Origin: Methylomusa anaerophila
Lineage (GTDB): Bacteria > Bacillota > Negativicutes > Sporomusales > Sporomusaceae
DNA: 64,000 nt
Reading direction: 5' to 3'
Assembly (NCBI RefSeq): GCF_003966895.1
Contig: NZ_AP018449.1
Span: forward strand, 565,424-629,423
A program made the position numbers and the translations under genes. Positions 7,379 through 15,327 of the stretch are shown piece after piece. Below the pieces are notes generated by a model. It saw nothing but the letters and a program-made list of their open reading frames with translations, did not search any database and was not told the DNA's origin. Within the stretch, counting starts at the first letter, position 1. Each line of letters starts with the position of its first letter.

Positions 7379-8623
7379 TTAAAAATTTAGGGTTGCAAAA
7401 TAATCGTCAATTGTTTCGGCGCGACGAATTAATTCTACAGTGTCATCAGGCTTAAGAAGAAGTTCGGCGGAACGCAGCTTACCATTATAATTAAATCCCA
7501 TGGCGTGACCATGCGCGCCAGTGTCATGAATAACAAGAACATCACCGATATCAATCATGGGTAATTTGCGGTTAATGGCAAACTTATCGTTATTCTCACA
7601 AAGTGAGCCGGTTACGTCATAAATATAGCCAAGGGGCCAATTTTCCTTACCGACAACCGTAATGTGGTGATACGCTCCATAGAGCGCCGGGCGCATGAGA
7701 TTGGCCATACAAGCATCCAGTCCAATATAGTTTTTGTAGATTTCCTTTTTATGCAACACTGTGGCCACTAAATAGCCATATGGACCAGTAATTACACGAC
7801 CGCACTCCATGGCGATTTTAAGAGGATCCAGTCCATTGGCTACAATCTTGGTCTCATATGCTGTTTGAATACCTTTGCTCAAATAATTGATATCTACCGG
7901 CTCTTCTTCCGGACGGTAGGCGATTCCGATGCCACCGCCAAAATTGACAAATTCCACTTTAATATCCAAAGTTCTATGAATCTCAATCACCAAATCAAAC
8001 ATCATATTGGCTGTTTCAATGAAATAATCTGGATCAAGTTCATTGGAAATAATCATGGTGTGAAGTCCAAAACGTTTTACCCCGCGGGCACTCATCAGGC
8101 GATAAGCATCTAACAGCTGCTTTCTGGTAAGACCGTATTTCGACTCTTCCGGATTACCGATAATAGCATTACCACCCTCCCTTAAAGGTCCGGGATTGTA
8201 ACGGAAGCAGACCATTTCGGGAATGCCTGCGTATTTGTCCAGATAATCAATGTGACTGAAATCATCCAGATTGATAGTGGCTCCTAGCTCTCGCGCCTTT
8301 TGAAACTCAATCGCGGGAGTATCATTAGACGTGAGCATGATTTCATCACCAGACATGCCTACTTTTTCTGCTAATATCAATTCAGGCAAGGAACTGCAGT
8401 CGGCACCCAGTCCTTCTTCCCGCAGAATTTTCAGTAAATGCGGGTTGGGATTGGCTTTCACCGCAAAGTATTCCTTAAACGCAGGGGCCCATGAAAATGC
8501 TCTGATCAGCTTCCGGGTGTTTTCCCTAAGCGCCTTTTCATCATAAATATGAAATGGTGTAGGATATTTCTTTATAATCTCGTTTAATAGTTCTTTCGTA
8601 AATGGTAATCTTTTCTCAACCAT
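7379..8623 (-). CDS. lysA: Diaminopimelate decarboxylase-type PLP enzyme
   Basis: About 414 residues of the fold III PLP decarboxylase family. It would convert meso-diaminopimelate to lysine. The PLP lysine lies in KEYFAVKANPNP. The glycine loop is VEFVNFGGGIGI, and ECGRVITGPYGYL is the E-x-GR phosphate-binding segment. The C-terminal active-site motif is DVTGSLCENNDKF, where the family usually has G-x-x-C-E-x-x-D. The frame extends to a TTG at 8665, but AAGGCAGG at 8632-8639 directs initiation at ATG 8623. It is monocistronic with a terminator at 7317-7352. A related decarboxylase such as a carboxynorspermidine or ornithine enzyme cannot be excluded from motifs alone. Confidence 0.82.
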   Translation of the reverse strand: MVEKRLPFTKELLNEIIKKYPTPFHIYDEKALRENTRKLIRAFSWAPAFKEYFAVKANPNPHLLKILREEGLGADCSSLPELILAEKVGMSGDEIMLTSNDTPAIEFQKARELGATINLDDFSHIDYLDKYAGIPEMVCFRYNPGPLREGGNAIIGNPEESKYGLTRKQLLDAYRLMSARGVKRFGLHTMIISNELDPDYFIETANMMFDLVIEIHRTLDIKVEFVNFGGGIGIAYRPEEEPVDINYLSKGIQTAYETKIVANGLDPLKIAMECGRVITGPYGYLVATVLHKKEIYKNYIGLDACMANLMRPALYGAYHHITVVGKENWPLGYIYDVTGSLCENNDKFAINRKLPMIDIGDVLVIHDTGAHGHAMGFNYNGKLRSAELLLKPDDTVELIRRAETIDDYFATLNF

Positions 8624-8672
8624 GCTGTTTCGCCTGCCTTTTATATATTTAAGTATACTTTCCAAATAAAAA

Positions 8673-8797
8673 TTAGAAATCGTCAGATGCTAGGCGCGAT
8701 GAGGACCGGAACGGAGGCGTACTGGGTGGTACGTTGGAGTGAGGACCGCAGGAGCAACGACGCAGATGGCGGTTTCTAAGCAGTTCCCTACTTAAAG
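8673..8797. repeat. Dispersed ~125-bp structured repeat, copy 1
   Basis: This noncoding element is about 85% identical by eye to 46711-46842. Both contain GCTAGGCGCGA, a GGAGGCGTAC...GTACGTTGGAG hairpin, GCAACGACGCAG and TGGCGGTTT.TAAGCAGTTCCC. Copy 1 lacks the left AACTGC end seen in copy 2. The intergenic stretch 8624-9148 contains otherwise only a few short fragments (for example CACTCCGGCACCCCGGAATGACAG near 8890) and no gene I can support. Confidence 0.8.
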
Positions 8798-9148
8798 TGA
8801 ATAGTATAAATAATAAAGCGATTTGCGCTATTGTATCCCGCAAACCGCTCACAAGCAAAGTAAAAAATGCCAGTTGACATGTTATGCACGATAGCGCTCC
8901 ACTCCGGCACCCCGGAATGACAGTCTTGTGCTTATTCAGCACAAACCCAGCAAAAGCTCCCGGCCGGAACTTTCACTTCGGCGGTCATCCCTTTCCGCGC
9001 ACTCATAGCCTGCCGCGCTTCCTCGCGTACTCTTGATCTGCCGCACCTCTATCCAGTAAATAACTATTGAATTGTGTCTATAATAACAGGACGCCCCGAA
9101 AGTGTCAATAGTAAATGAGCAAGTATAAAAAAAGGATATTCTTACATT

Positions 9149-9391
9149 ATGTGGAATTTATTAAAAGGCTACACACATTGCGCAGGAGGCGATATAGATA
9201 TAATGGAAAAACAAGAAGTTGAATTAGTTCATTTTGTATGTGAAAAATGCGGTCGCATGCTGGTATGGACGCTGCCTAGCGCCCAAGTACTTTGTCAGCA
9301 ATGCGGACAATGGGTTCGACAACAGCAAAGAAATCCCCCTCCTCAAGGTATAAGAAAAGATTTAGCTTATGCCAATTCTTTAAAAACGTAA
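9149..9391 (+). CDS. Small zinc-ribbon protein
   Basis: 80 residues, or 62 if translation begins at ATG 9203, where an AGGAGG lies 13 bases upstream. The core is FVCEKCGRMLVW...LCQQCGQWV, two CxxC knuckles about 20 residues apart, which fits a single zinc ribbon. The tail is basic and rich in Gln and Pro. No catalytic domain. It may be a nucleic-acid or protein adaptor; the function is unknown. It converges on the DNA methylase gene 17 bases downstream. Confidence 0.6.
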   Translation: MWNLLKGYTHCAGGDIDIMEKQEVELVHFVCEKCGRMLVWTLPSAQVLCQQCGQWVRQQQRNPPPQGIRKDLAYANSLKT

Positions 9392-9408
9392 GCTAAACCT
9401 GTTCCCGG

Positions 9409-11556
9409 TTAGTGCCGCACAGCTGACGGTGGTCTGCCGCGTTTGCGCAACCGGGCAGACTGCGCGGATTCCTCTACATATTGTACCTCTGCCCGGGAAA
9501 GACCGTAGAGATCATAAATCAAATAATTCATTGAGCTAGAGAGTAATTCAAAGCTTGGGGACGATTGGAAATACCGTCCCGCGGATCCTTCCAATGATAA
9601 GGTCATGCTCTCCAGCTCTTTTTTTATTAACGGGTTTAAGACAATTGGTAGCTTTTCCAACGTTTCAATATCTGTTTGCGCCAGGGAGCGCCCTTTTTCC
9701 AGACTAATAGTCTGATAGTAGTAATTCATTAGCCGGGAATTTAACAGGCATACAATATATTCCAGACTGGTTAAACCCCCTGATAGGCTAATAGAATGCA
9801 GATTATTAAGATGATAATAACCGTTTCGGTCGATTGCGGCAATCAGGCTGTCACCAGTCTGTCGCAGCAAAATTTTAGGATTTTCGATAATGGCCTTATC
9901 CCAGCCTCCTTTATTCAATTTGTCCGGATTGACATCCAACCAATCACCCCGGTATTCAATTAAAAAAGGGATGACTTGCGCCGATGAGGTCAATCCCCGC
10001 TTCCAAGTTGGGCCGTGGGGCTGCTGACTTTTTATCTCTTGCTGGGAAGTCAGGGAACGCATACCTGTTTTAATTCTGGCCAAGTCCCCTAGCTTGTTGC
10101 CGGCCTGATCCATTTTTTCCACTATGGTCTTATCCATTTTATTAAAAAACATGCGAAAGCGGTAATAGGACTGGGTATGAAAGTATGTTTGACTATACCG
10201 GAAGGCTGTAATTTGTCCATTTTCCTGCATTTTGGCAACTTTAACTTCATGGGTCTCTTTCTGTTCCGGCTTATGAATTTTGGTCAGGATACTTATAGTA
10301 GGAATACCAATAGTGGCTCCGGCAAATACAGGCTGACTCAGCAGTAAAATTTCCTCTATCAGACAATTATCTAAAATATAACGCCGAATCTTGGAGAAAT
10401 ACCGTCCCAAAAGATAACTGTCGGGGGTAATAAATCCCAACCGGCCGCCGGAAGTCAATACTTCTAGCGCCCGCTGGATAAACAAGGCGTAATAACTAAT
10501 TTTATACTCGGCGGAATGCTGATAATTCGCCCTGATGTAGGCGGTATAGCCCGCGTTAAGGACGCCGGTCCGGTTAAGCCCGAAACTGACATAGGGAGGA
10601 TTTCCTACCACATAGTCGTATCGCTGACTCCAAAACCGGCGTTTCTTTTCAACATTATTTTCTCTGTTATTCCCGCTGTCTTCCCTTCCGTTTTCCCATC
10701 GTAACAAGCTGTCACAGGCAATGATATTTAAGTTTGCCGGTGGCGATGAGCCTTTTAACAGGAAATTAACAGCGGCAATTTCGGCGGCAAAACCATCTAT
10801 GTCCGCACCGTACAGGCAATGCCGCAATATATGATAATGGAGGTTTGTCTCGTTCCAGTAGGAAAGGCCTTTCATCTTTATTAATTTTTGCCCGTTACCG
10901 TATTCCACTTCATACTCTTGATCCGCATAGGCTGCCTGAAGAGCCGGCAGAGCGGCGGCGAACTTTTTCTTTAATAAATCATAAGCACTCAGCAAGAAGT
11001 TGCCGGTACCGCAGGCAGGGTCGAGCACCCGGACAAAAGGATTGGCAACCACATCAGCCGCGGACAACGTATTTTCCAATATGTAACTGATAACAAAATT
11101 AGGAGTGTAGTATCTCCCAGCCGCTTTTTGGGTTGCCCGTTCCATAATTTGCTCGTAAATTTCGCCTAAGAGAGCGGGATGCCGGAAAAAATCATCTGCG
11201 AAACAATAATCCAGCCGATCAAGCTTTTTCCCTAACTGCCGGATAAACGGCTCCAGTTGGAAGAAATCCGCGCTAGGGTCTTCGTCCGGAACGGGAATGC
11301 CGCCTGCAAACATTCTGGAAATTTGAAACAAACTATGCCTTACCATGAAATCCAGCCAATCGCTATCTTTATAGCAACCTTTTTCCCGGCAAAGCCGTAT
11401 AATTAACATTTTAATAATCATGCGGCAAGCAACATCATGTACAAGTCTTGCGTCCCGCCGTCCTTGTTGCGGCAAATTTATGTAGAACTTGACTAATTCC
11501 CTGTAGAGACCTGTTATGATTGCCGTACCTTTTGTATTAAATCCGGTTGCTCCCAT
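9409..11556 (-). CDS. Eco57I/TaqI-like N6-adenine DNA methyltransferase
   Basis: 715 residues. SAM-binding motif I is VRVLDPACGTGNFLLSAY at about residue 175. Catalytic motif IV is YDYVVGNPPYVSF at about residue 315. GRYYTPNFVISYIL is the segment before motif I usual in this class. The C-terminal half resembles a TaqI-type specificity domain. There is no PD-(D/E)xK nuclease motif that I can see, and no separate restriction gene nearby. It is therefore either an orphan methylase or a single-chain enzyme with an unrecognised nuclease part. ATG 11556 follows GGAGGGGG. It is divergent from dinB with about 100 bases between. Confidence 0.85.
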   Translation of the reverse strand: MGATGFNTKGTAIITGLYRELVKFYINLPQQGRRDARLVHDVACRMIIKMLIIRLCREKGCYKDSDWLDFMVRHSLFQISRMFAGGIPVPDEDPSADFFQLEPFIRQLGKKLDRLDYCFADDFFRHPALLGEIYEQIMERATQKAAGRYYTPNFVISYILENTLSAADVVANPFVRVLDPACGTGNFLLSAYDLLKKKFAAALPALQAAYADQEYEVEYGNGQKLIKMKGLSYWNETNLHYHILRHCLYGADIDGFAAEIAAVNFLLKGSSPPANLNIIACDSLLRWENGREDSGNNRENNVEKKRRFWSQRYDYVVGNPPYVSFGLNRTGVLNAGYTAYIRANYQHSAEYKISYYALFIQRALEVLTSGGRLGFITPDSYLLGRYFSKIRRYILDNCLIEEILLLSQPVFAGATIGIPTISILTKIHKPEQKETHEVKVAKMQENGQITAFRYSQTYFHTQSYYRFRMFFNKMDKTIVEKMDQAGNKLGDLARIKTGMRSLTSQQEIKSQQPHGPTWKRGLTSSAQVIPFLIEYRGDWLDVNPDKLNKGGWDKAIIENPKILLRQTGDSLIAAIDRNGYYHLNNLHSISLSGGLTSLEYIVCLLNSRLMNYYYQTISLEKGRSLAQTDIETLEKLPIVLNPLIKKELESMTLSLEGSAGRYFQSSPSFELLSSSMNYLIYDLYGLSRAEVQYVEESAQSARLRKRGRPPSAVRH

Positions 11557-11591
11557 TGGTCTGCCCCCTCCACTGACAGCTTACCGCCAGC

Positions 11592-11640
11592 TTGCATATT
11601 CCACGGTAACATGCTATCCTAAGTACAGAACGTATGTTTG
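11592..11640 (+). promoter_or_regulatory. dinB promoter with LexA (DinR) box
   Basis: TTGCAT (11592-11597), 17-base spacer, TATCCT (11615-11620). The sequence GAACGTATGTTT at 11628-11639 matches the Gram-positive LexA box GAAC-N4-GTTC with one mismatch, placed over the expected transcription start. This predicts SOS induction of dinB. Confidence 0.7.
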
Positions 11641-11655
11641 CGGCGGTGATTTTTT

Positions 11656-12807
11656 ATGCAACGCTGGATTATCCATGTCGACATGGATGCTTTTTATGCG
11701 GCAATTGAACAACGGGACAATCCCTCCTTGCGCAGTCAACCTGTTATTGTAGGCGGAATCGGCAACCGGGGAGTAGTTTCTACAGCTTCTTATGAAGCCC
11801 GCAAATTTGGCGTAAAATCCGCTATGCCGATGATAACCGCCCGGCGTCTTTGCCCTCAGGGCATTGTTCTTTCTCCCAATCACCGAAAATACGCCGCCAT
11901 ATCTAACGAAATAGGCGAAATTCTGGCTTGTTATTCGCCAACAATTGAGCCGCTTTCCCTTGATGAAGCCTTTTTAGACGTTTCCGGCATGGAATGGCTG
12001 TATGCTGATGTTGCTGATATCGCCCGCGAAATCAAGAATCGTATTAAAAGCCAGACAGACCTGACGGCTTCAGCCGGCGCAGCCCCCAATAAATTTCTGG
12101 CCAAATTGGCCTCCGACTTCAAGAAACCGGACGGATTGGTTATCGTTCGTCCCGGCGAAGAGCTGGCTTTCCTTAATAATATTCCTTTACGCCAGTTGTG
12201 GGGAGTGGGCGAAACAACCGCCAAAATATTGCGTCGTTTGGGAGTTAATAATGTAAACCAATTGCGGCAGTCTGATCCGAAAGTTCTTGAAAAACACCTT
12301 GGAAAAATAGCCCAAGACTTGATAAATCTGGCTTGGGGGCAGGGTAATCGTCCAGTCGTGAGTGACAGGGAAGCCAGGTCCATCGGCAACGAAACAACCT
12401 TCTCGCTGGATCTTCATGACCGGGAAGACATTCAGCTCAATCTGCTGGCTTTGGCTGTTCAAGTTGGGCGGCGCTTACGAAAATCAGGCTATGTATGCCG
12501 AACGATTACAGTCAAGATTCGATATTCCTCTTTTCAAACTATTACCAGAAGCAGTACGTTGGCTGAGCCAACCCATCTGGATGAAGTGGTTTATGAAACA
12601 GCGCTGAATGTGTTTAATAAAGTGGAATTGCAAGAAGGCGTCCGCCTCCTGGGTGTAACTGCCTCCAATCTTCTTTCCAATACTTGTCAGATGTCTTTAT
12701 TCAACGAAACAAACGAAAAACGGGAAAAGGTGTCGGAAGTAGTGGACATGCTGAAGGATAGATTCGGCTCTGCTATTCTGACTCGGGCTAGTTTGCTAGA
12801 TAAGTAA
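11656..12807 (+). CDS. dinB: DNA polymerase IV
   Basis: 383 residues of the Y family. It performs translesion DNA synthesis. The palm begins IIHVDMDAFYAAIEQRDNP with the first metal aspartates. SLDEAFLDV carries the second catalytic pair. ASAGAAPNKFLAKLASDFKKPDGL is the family signature. PLRQLWGVGETTAKILRRLGV is the helix-hairpin-helix, followed by the little-finger domain. The C-terminal MSLFNE resembles a sliding-clamp-binding motif. ATG 11656 follows GGTGA. A LexA box precedes it. The 3' end overlaps the convergent DUF1848 gene by 20 bases. Confidence 0.96.
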   Translation: MQRWIIHVDMDAFYAAIEQRDNPSLRSQPVIVGGIGNRGVVSTASYEARKFGVKSAMPMITARRLCPQGIVLSPNHRKYAAISNEIGEILACYSPTIEPLSLDEAFLDVSGMEWLYADVADIAREIKNRIKSQTDLTASAGAAPNKFLAKLASDFKKPDGLVIVRPGEELAFLNNIPLRQLWGVGETTAKILRRLGVNNVNQLRQSDPKVLEKHLGKIAQDLINLAWGQGNRPVVSDREARSIGNETTFSLDLHDREDIQLNLLALAVQVGRRLRKSGYVCRTITVKIRYSSFQTITRSSTLAEPTHLDEVVYETALNVFNKVELQEGVRLLGVTASNLLSNTCQMSLFNETNEKREKVSEVVDMLKDRFGSAILTRASLLDK

Positions 12808-13657
12808 ATTGCTGATAGCAATACACGCATTGAAAGCGGCAAATTTTATCATAGCTGCCGATATCCGAGCTTTTGCTGCAACCGCAGGCCCTCCTTTGGC
12901 CATGGTCTTTGGCCTTGGACACTCTTCCCCCGAACAAGTTCTCCAGAAGATGTCCGTCTATGCAACTTCCCCGCCGTATTCCCTTCACCTGTTCCACCAG
13001 AGGGGAAGCACAAGAATAAAGGGAAAGCCCATATCTTGACGCAATTTCCGCCAGCCGCTCAAAAAACAGGATTAGTTTAGCCTCATCCAAGTGAATCATA
13101 TTAACACCGGCCTTGATAAGCCGGCGGCGTACATGCTCATAAAGAAATACATACGATGTCGTAACCCTGCATTTTTCCATTCCCAGTGCCGCCAAATCCT
13201 TGCACAAGAGAGTGAAGGCGTTAAGACGGGCTTGCCCCGGTTTCAATGGGGTAGGATCCGCTTCACCCCTTGTGGATAAGAGGACCGGGTCAAAGCGAAT
13301 ATTAAATTGTTCCGGACTAAACGTCCGCAACAGACCGGCCAGAGTCTGTAAAGAATCCCGGTATAAAGGGACATTGGGCTCAAGCAACTTTGAGTAGTTA
13401 TTAATGGTATATTGGAAATATAAGTTGTAGTTTTCTAAGTATCCGGGATGAGTCAATACATTCCGAAAATCTTTGCTCCATAATACCAGGGTATGAACAG
13501 AATCCGGCTTGAGATCGACTCTGTACTTCTTTGCCGGAAACCGCGGGTTAGGCAGTTCAGCTTCCCCGGCTTTAAGCACCGCTTGCAGCCAGTCGTAGTA
13601 AAAACAGGGCAAATCTGTTCTTCTAGAAGCAGAAATAACTGTCCTCATTGCTTTCAT
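12788..13657 (-). CDS. DUF1848 family protein (radical SAM-like Cys motif)
   Basis: 289 residues. The N-terminus MRTVISASRRTDLPCFYYDWL and the C-terminus ACGCSKSSDIGSYDKICRFQCVYCYQ are the two conserved ends of DUF1848. The closing C-x3-C-x2-C (CRFQCVYC) and the preceding CGC suggest an Fe-S cluster at the C-terminus. The biochemical role is not established. It overlaps dinB tail to tail by 20 bases, so the two transcripts can pair antisense. The start may be ATG 13657 or 13648. Confidence 0.75.
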   Translation of the reverse strand: MKAMRTVISASRRTDLPCFYYDWLQAVLKAGEAELPNPRFPAKKYRVDLKPDSVHTLVLWSKDFRNVLTHPGYLENYNLYFQYTINNYSKLLEPNVPLYRDSLQTLAGLLRTFSPEQFNIRFDPVLLSTRGEADPTPLKPGQARLNAFTLLCKDLAALGMEKCRVTTSYVFLYEHVRRRLIKAGVNMIHLDEAKLILFFERLAEIASRYGLSLYSCASPLVEQVKGIRRGSCIDGHLLENLFGGRVSKAKDHGQRRACGCSKSSDIGSYDKICRFQCVYCYQQFTYLAN

Positions 13658-13688
13658 GGTCCAATTGTATCACTTTAGCCAGAGTTAT

Positions 13689-14342
13689 TCAATTTGACCC
13701 AAAATATGTCTTTTTCTTGAGGATATGACCGACGATAAGCACTCCCACCGTGAGCAGAAGCTCGATCGCCAAAGCGTAAGGCGCAAGGGCATCTTTTACA
13801 AACCCATCTTTAACTACCATCTTGGCGGCAGTCCAGCCTAAAATAGCCGCACCAAGGTAAATAATAGCAGGATAACGGTCCATCAGTTTCATTACAAAAC
13901 CACTACCGAACACAACTAACGGAATACTCATAACAAGACCCACGGCCAAAAGAATGATATTACCGCCGGAAGCACCGGCAATAGCTAGTACATTGTCCAT
14001 GCTCATAATTACATCGGCAAGCAGGATCGTCTTAATTGCTTCCGTCAAGGTACTTGCCTGCTCGCACGAGACGACATCCTTCTTTTCAGCTAATAAAGCT
14101 ATAGCAATGCATAACAACGCAAGTCCGCCGGCAAGTTGGAGGTAAGGAATGGTAAGCAGAATTGCCGCAACAGTGGTTAACAGGATCCGCAACGCCACAG
14201 CACCGACACTACCCCAGATTATTGCTTTCTTCCGTTGTTCGCGGGGAAGGTTTCTGCTTGCCAAAGCTATGATCACCGCATTATCGCCGCTAAGTATCAG
14301 GTCAATCAAAGTAATACTTCCTAAACCAACCAAAAATTCCAC
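13689..14342 (-). CDS. TerC-family membrane protein, YjbE type (manganese export)
   Basis: 217 residues with about seven membrane segments. SGDNAVIIALASR and MSMDNVLAIAGAS are the two D-N motifs that define TerC proteins and probably bind metal. The C-terminus ends in a short basic tail. The leader carries a yybP-ykoY manganese riboswitch and terminator (14401-14531), the arrangement known for the YjbE/YkoY group. Its likely job is to export Mn(II), or to load it onto secreted enzymes, when manganese is plentiful. Confidence 0.9.
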   Translation of the reverse strand: MEFLVGLGSITLIDLILSGDNAVIIALASRNLPREQRKKAIIWGSVGAVALRILLTTVAAILLTIPYLQLAGGLALLCIAIALLAEKKDVVSCEQASTLTEAIKTILLADVIMSMDNVLAIAGASGGNIILLAVGLVMSIPLVVFGSGFVMKLMDRYPAIIYLGAAILGWTAAKMVVKDGFVKDALAPYALAIELLLTVGVLIVGHILKKKTYFGSN

Positions 14343-14400
14343 CGAAATACCCCTTTCTTACCCGTTATTATTTATTCATTAATACTAAACATAAATGGAA

Positions 14401-14531
14401 AATTAAAAAGACCTTTAGTATAAACTATATACTAAAGGTCTGGCTACTGAACTAAATCCAGTGACATAACCATGCATGCACATGCACCCATGCAGAATTG
14501 TTGATTATGTCAGACAGCTACTCCCCTTTAG
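14401..14531 (-). promoter_or_regulatory. yybP-ykoY manganese riboswitch with terminator
   Basis: The minus strand starts AAAGGGGAGTAGCTGTC, the near-invariant 5' end of this class. It continues with TCAACA, a variable helix, and GTAGCCAGACC. The last bases form the 5' arm of a 14-bp hairpin (14409-14441) with a TTTTTAATTTT tail that would stop transcription before the TerC gene. Binding of Mn(II) is expected to prevent terminator formation. Confidence 0.9.
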
Positions 14532-14551
14532 AGGGATATTTTATTACTACT

Positions 14552-14580
14552 AGTATATCGGTTTAAGACATTTTTGTCAA
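14552..14580 (-). promoter_or_regulatory. Promoter of the Mn riboswitch-TerC unit
   Basis: Minus strand TTGACA (14575-14580), 17-base spacer, TATACT (14552-14557), about 20 bases before the aptamer. Confidence 0.8.
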
Positions 14581-14800
14581 CAGCATAATTGAATAATCTT
14601 ACCATATGCAAAACTATGTATGTCTTATTATAATAAATAATTATTATTTTATAATAATTATTTACAAATGCAATTATTTTTACTATACTTAAGATATAAT
14701 TCATTTGCGCGAGACTATGCAAGACTATCTGGAGGATCCGGTCAGGATAATTCCTTTTGATCAATTTCGGAAATAGTAACAAAGCAAGGAGGTAATTGCT

Positions 14801-15052
14801 ATGAGAGCAATCGTAAGTAAAGACTTTTTTCTAAGCCAAACCATCCCCATCAAAAAAATAGAACGTATTACACTCTCTGCCTATGGCGGGGAATTGGCCG
14901 GTACCAGTATCGGGAGTGCGGAAACCTTCCGGATGCCATCTCATGTTTTAGAACCCGGGCAGGTTTTTTTGACATCAACCCAATGGTGTAATCTTCTTGC
15001 CAGAGTGCAGAATTGGCCGGCTAGCCTGGGCGTAATCAATTTCCCGGAGTAA
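14801..15052 (+). CDS. Small protein of unknown function, paralogue A
   Basis: 83 residues. I do not recognise the family. It is clearly related to the next gene. Shared blocks are (K/N)xFFL(S/G)Q..PI..(I/F)ERI(T/S)L(S/A)AYG..L(S/A)G.S.G..E.FR(M/V)P..V..PGQVFLT...W. No signal peptide, membrane segment or cysteine cluster. A strong AAGGAGG lies 9 bases before the ATG. It is probably transcribed with its paralogue. The stretch 14582-14800 before it is AT-rich and holds possible -10 elements near 14690. Confidence 0.75.
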   Translation: MRAIVSKDFFLSQTIPIKKIERITLSAYGGELAGTSIGSAETFRMPSHVLEPGQVFLTSTQWCNLLARVQNWPASLGVINFPE

Positions 15053-15077
15053 TTAGAGTAATTAAGGAGTCAATTTC

Positions 15078-15323
15078 ATGAAAATAAGAGTTAATAAAGC
15101 TTTCTTCCTCGGTCAAGTCCTCCCTATCGTTGATTTCGAGCGCATATCGCTTGCTGCATATGGACGCGTACTTTCCGGCGCCAGCTTCGGAAATACTGAA
15201 AACTTCCGGGTGCCTGCTGAAGTAGCAGTGCCCGGGCAGGTTTTTCTGACTGCCGATGAATGGCGTACCGTTGTAAAAAAGGTTCAGGATTCGAAGAATA
15301 CTATGGTTGACATTGAATTATAA
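15078..15323 (+). CDS. Small protein of unknown function, paralogue B
   Basis: 81 residues and roughly half identical to paralogue A over their full length. The best-kept segment is PGQVFLTADEWRTVVKKVQ. AAGGAG precedes the ATG by about 10 bases, and it starts 25 bases after the first gene. Tandem duplication followed by divergence is the simplest history. The stop is five bases from the end of the convergent chemoreceptor gene. Confidence 0.75.
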   Translation: MKIRVNKAFFLGQVLPIVDFERISLAAYGRVLSGASFGNTENFRVPAEVAVPGQVFLTADEWRTVVKKVQDSKNTMVDIEL

Positions 15324-15327
15324 CGAA

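Noticed and set aside
8673..8942. 89-codon open frame on the minus strand
   Set aside because: It runs through the dispersed structured repeat, which has a noncoding, hairpin-rich pattern and lacks a ribosome site.
14528..14782. 84-codon open frame on the minus strand
   Set aside because: It covers the promoter of the manganese riboswitch and AT-rich DNA, with no domain or ribosome site.
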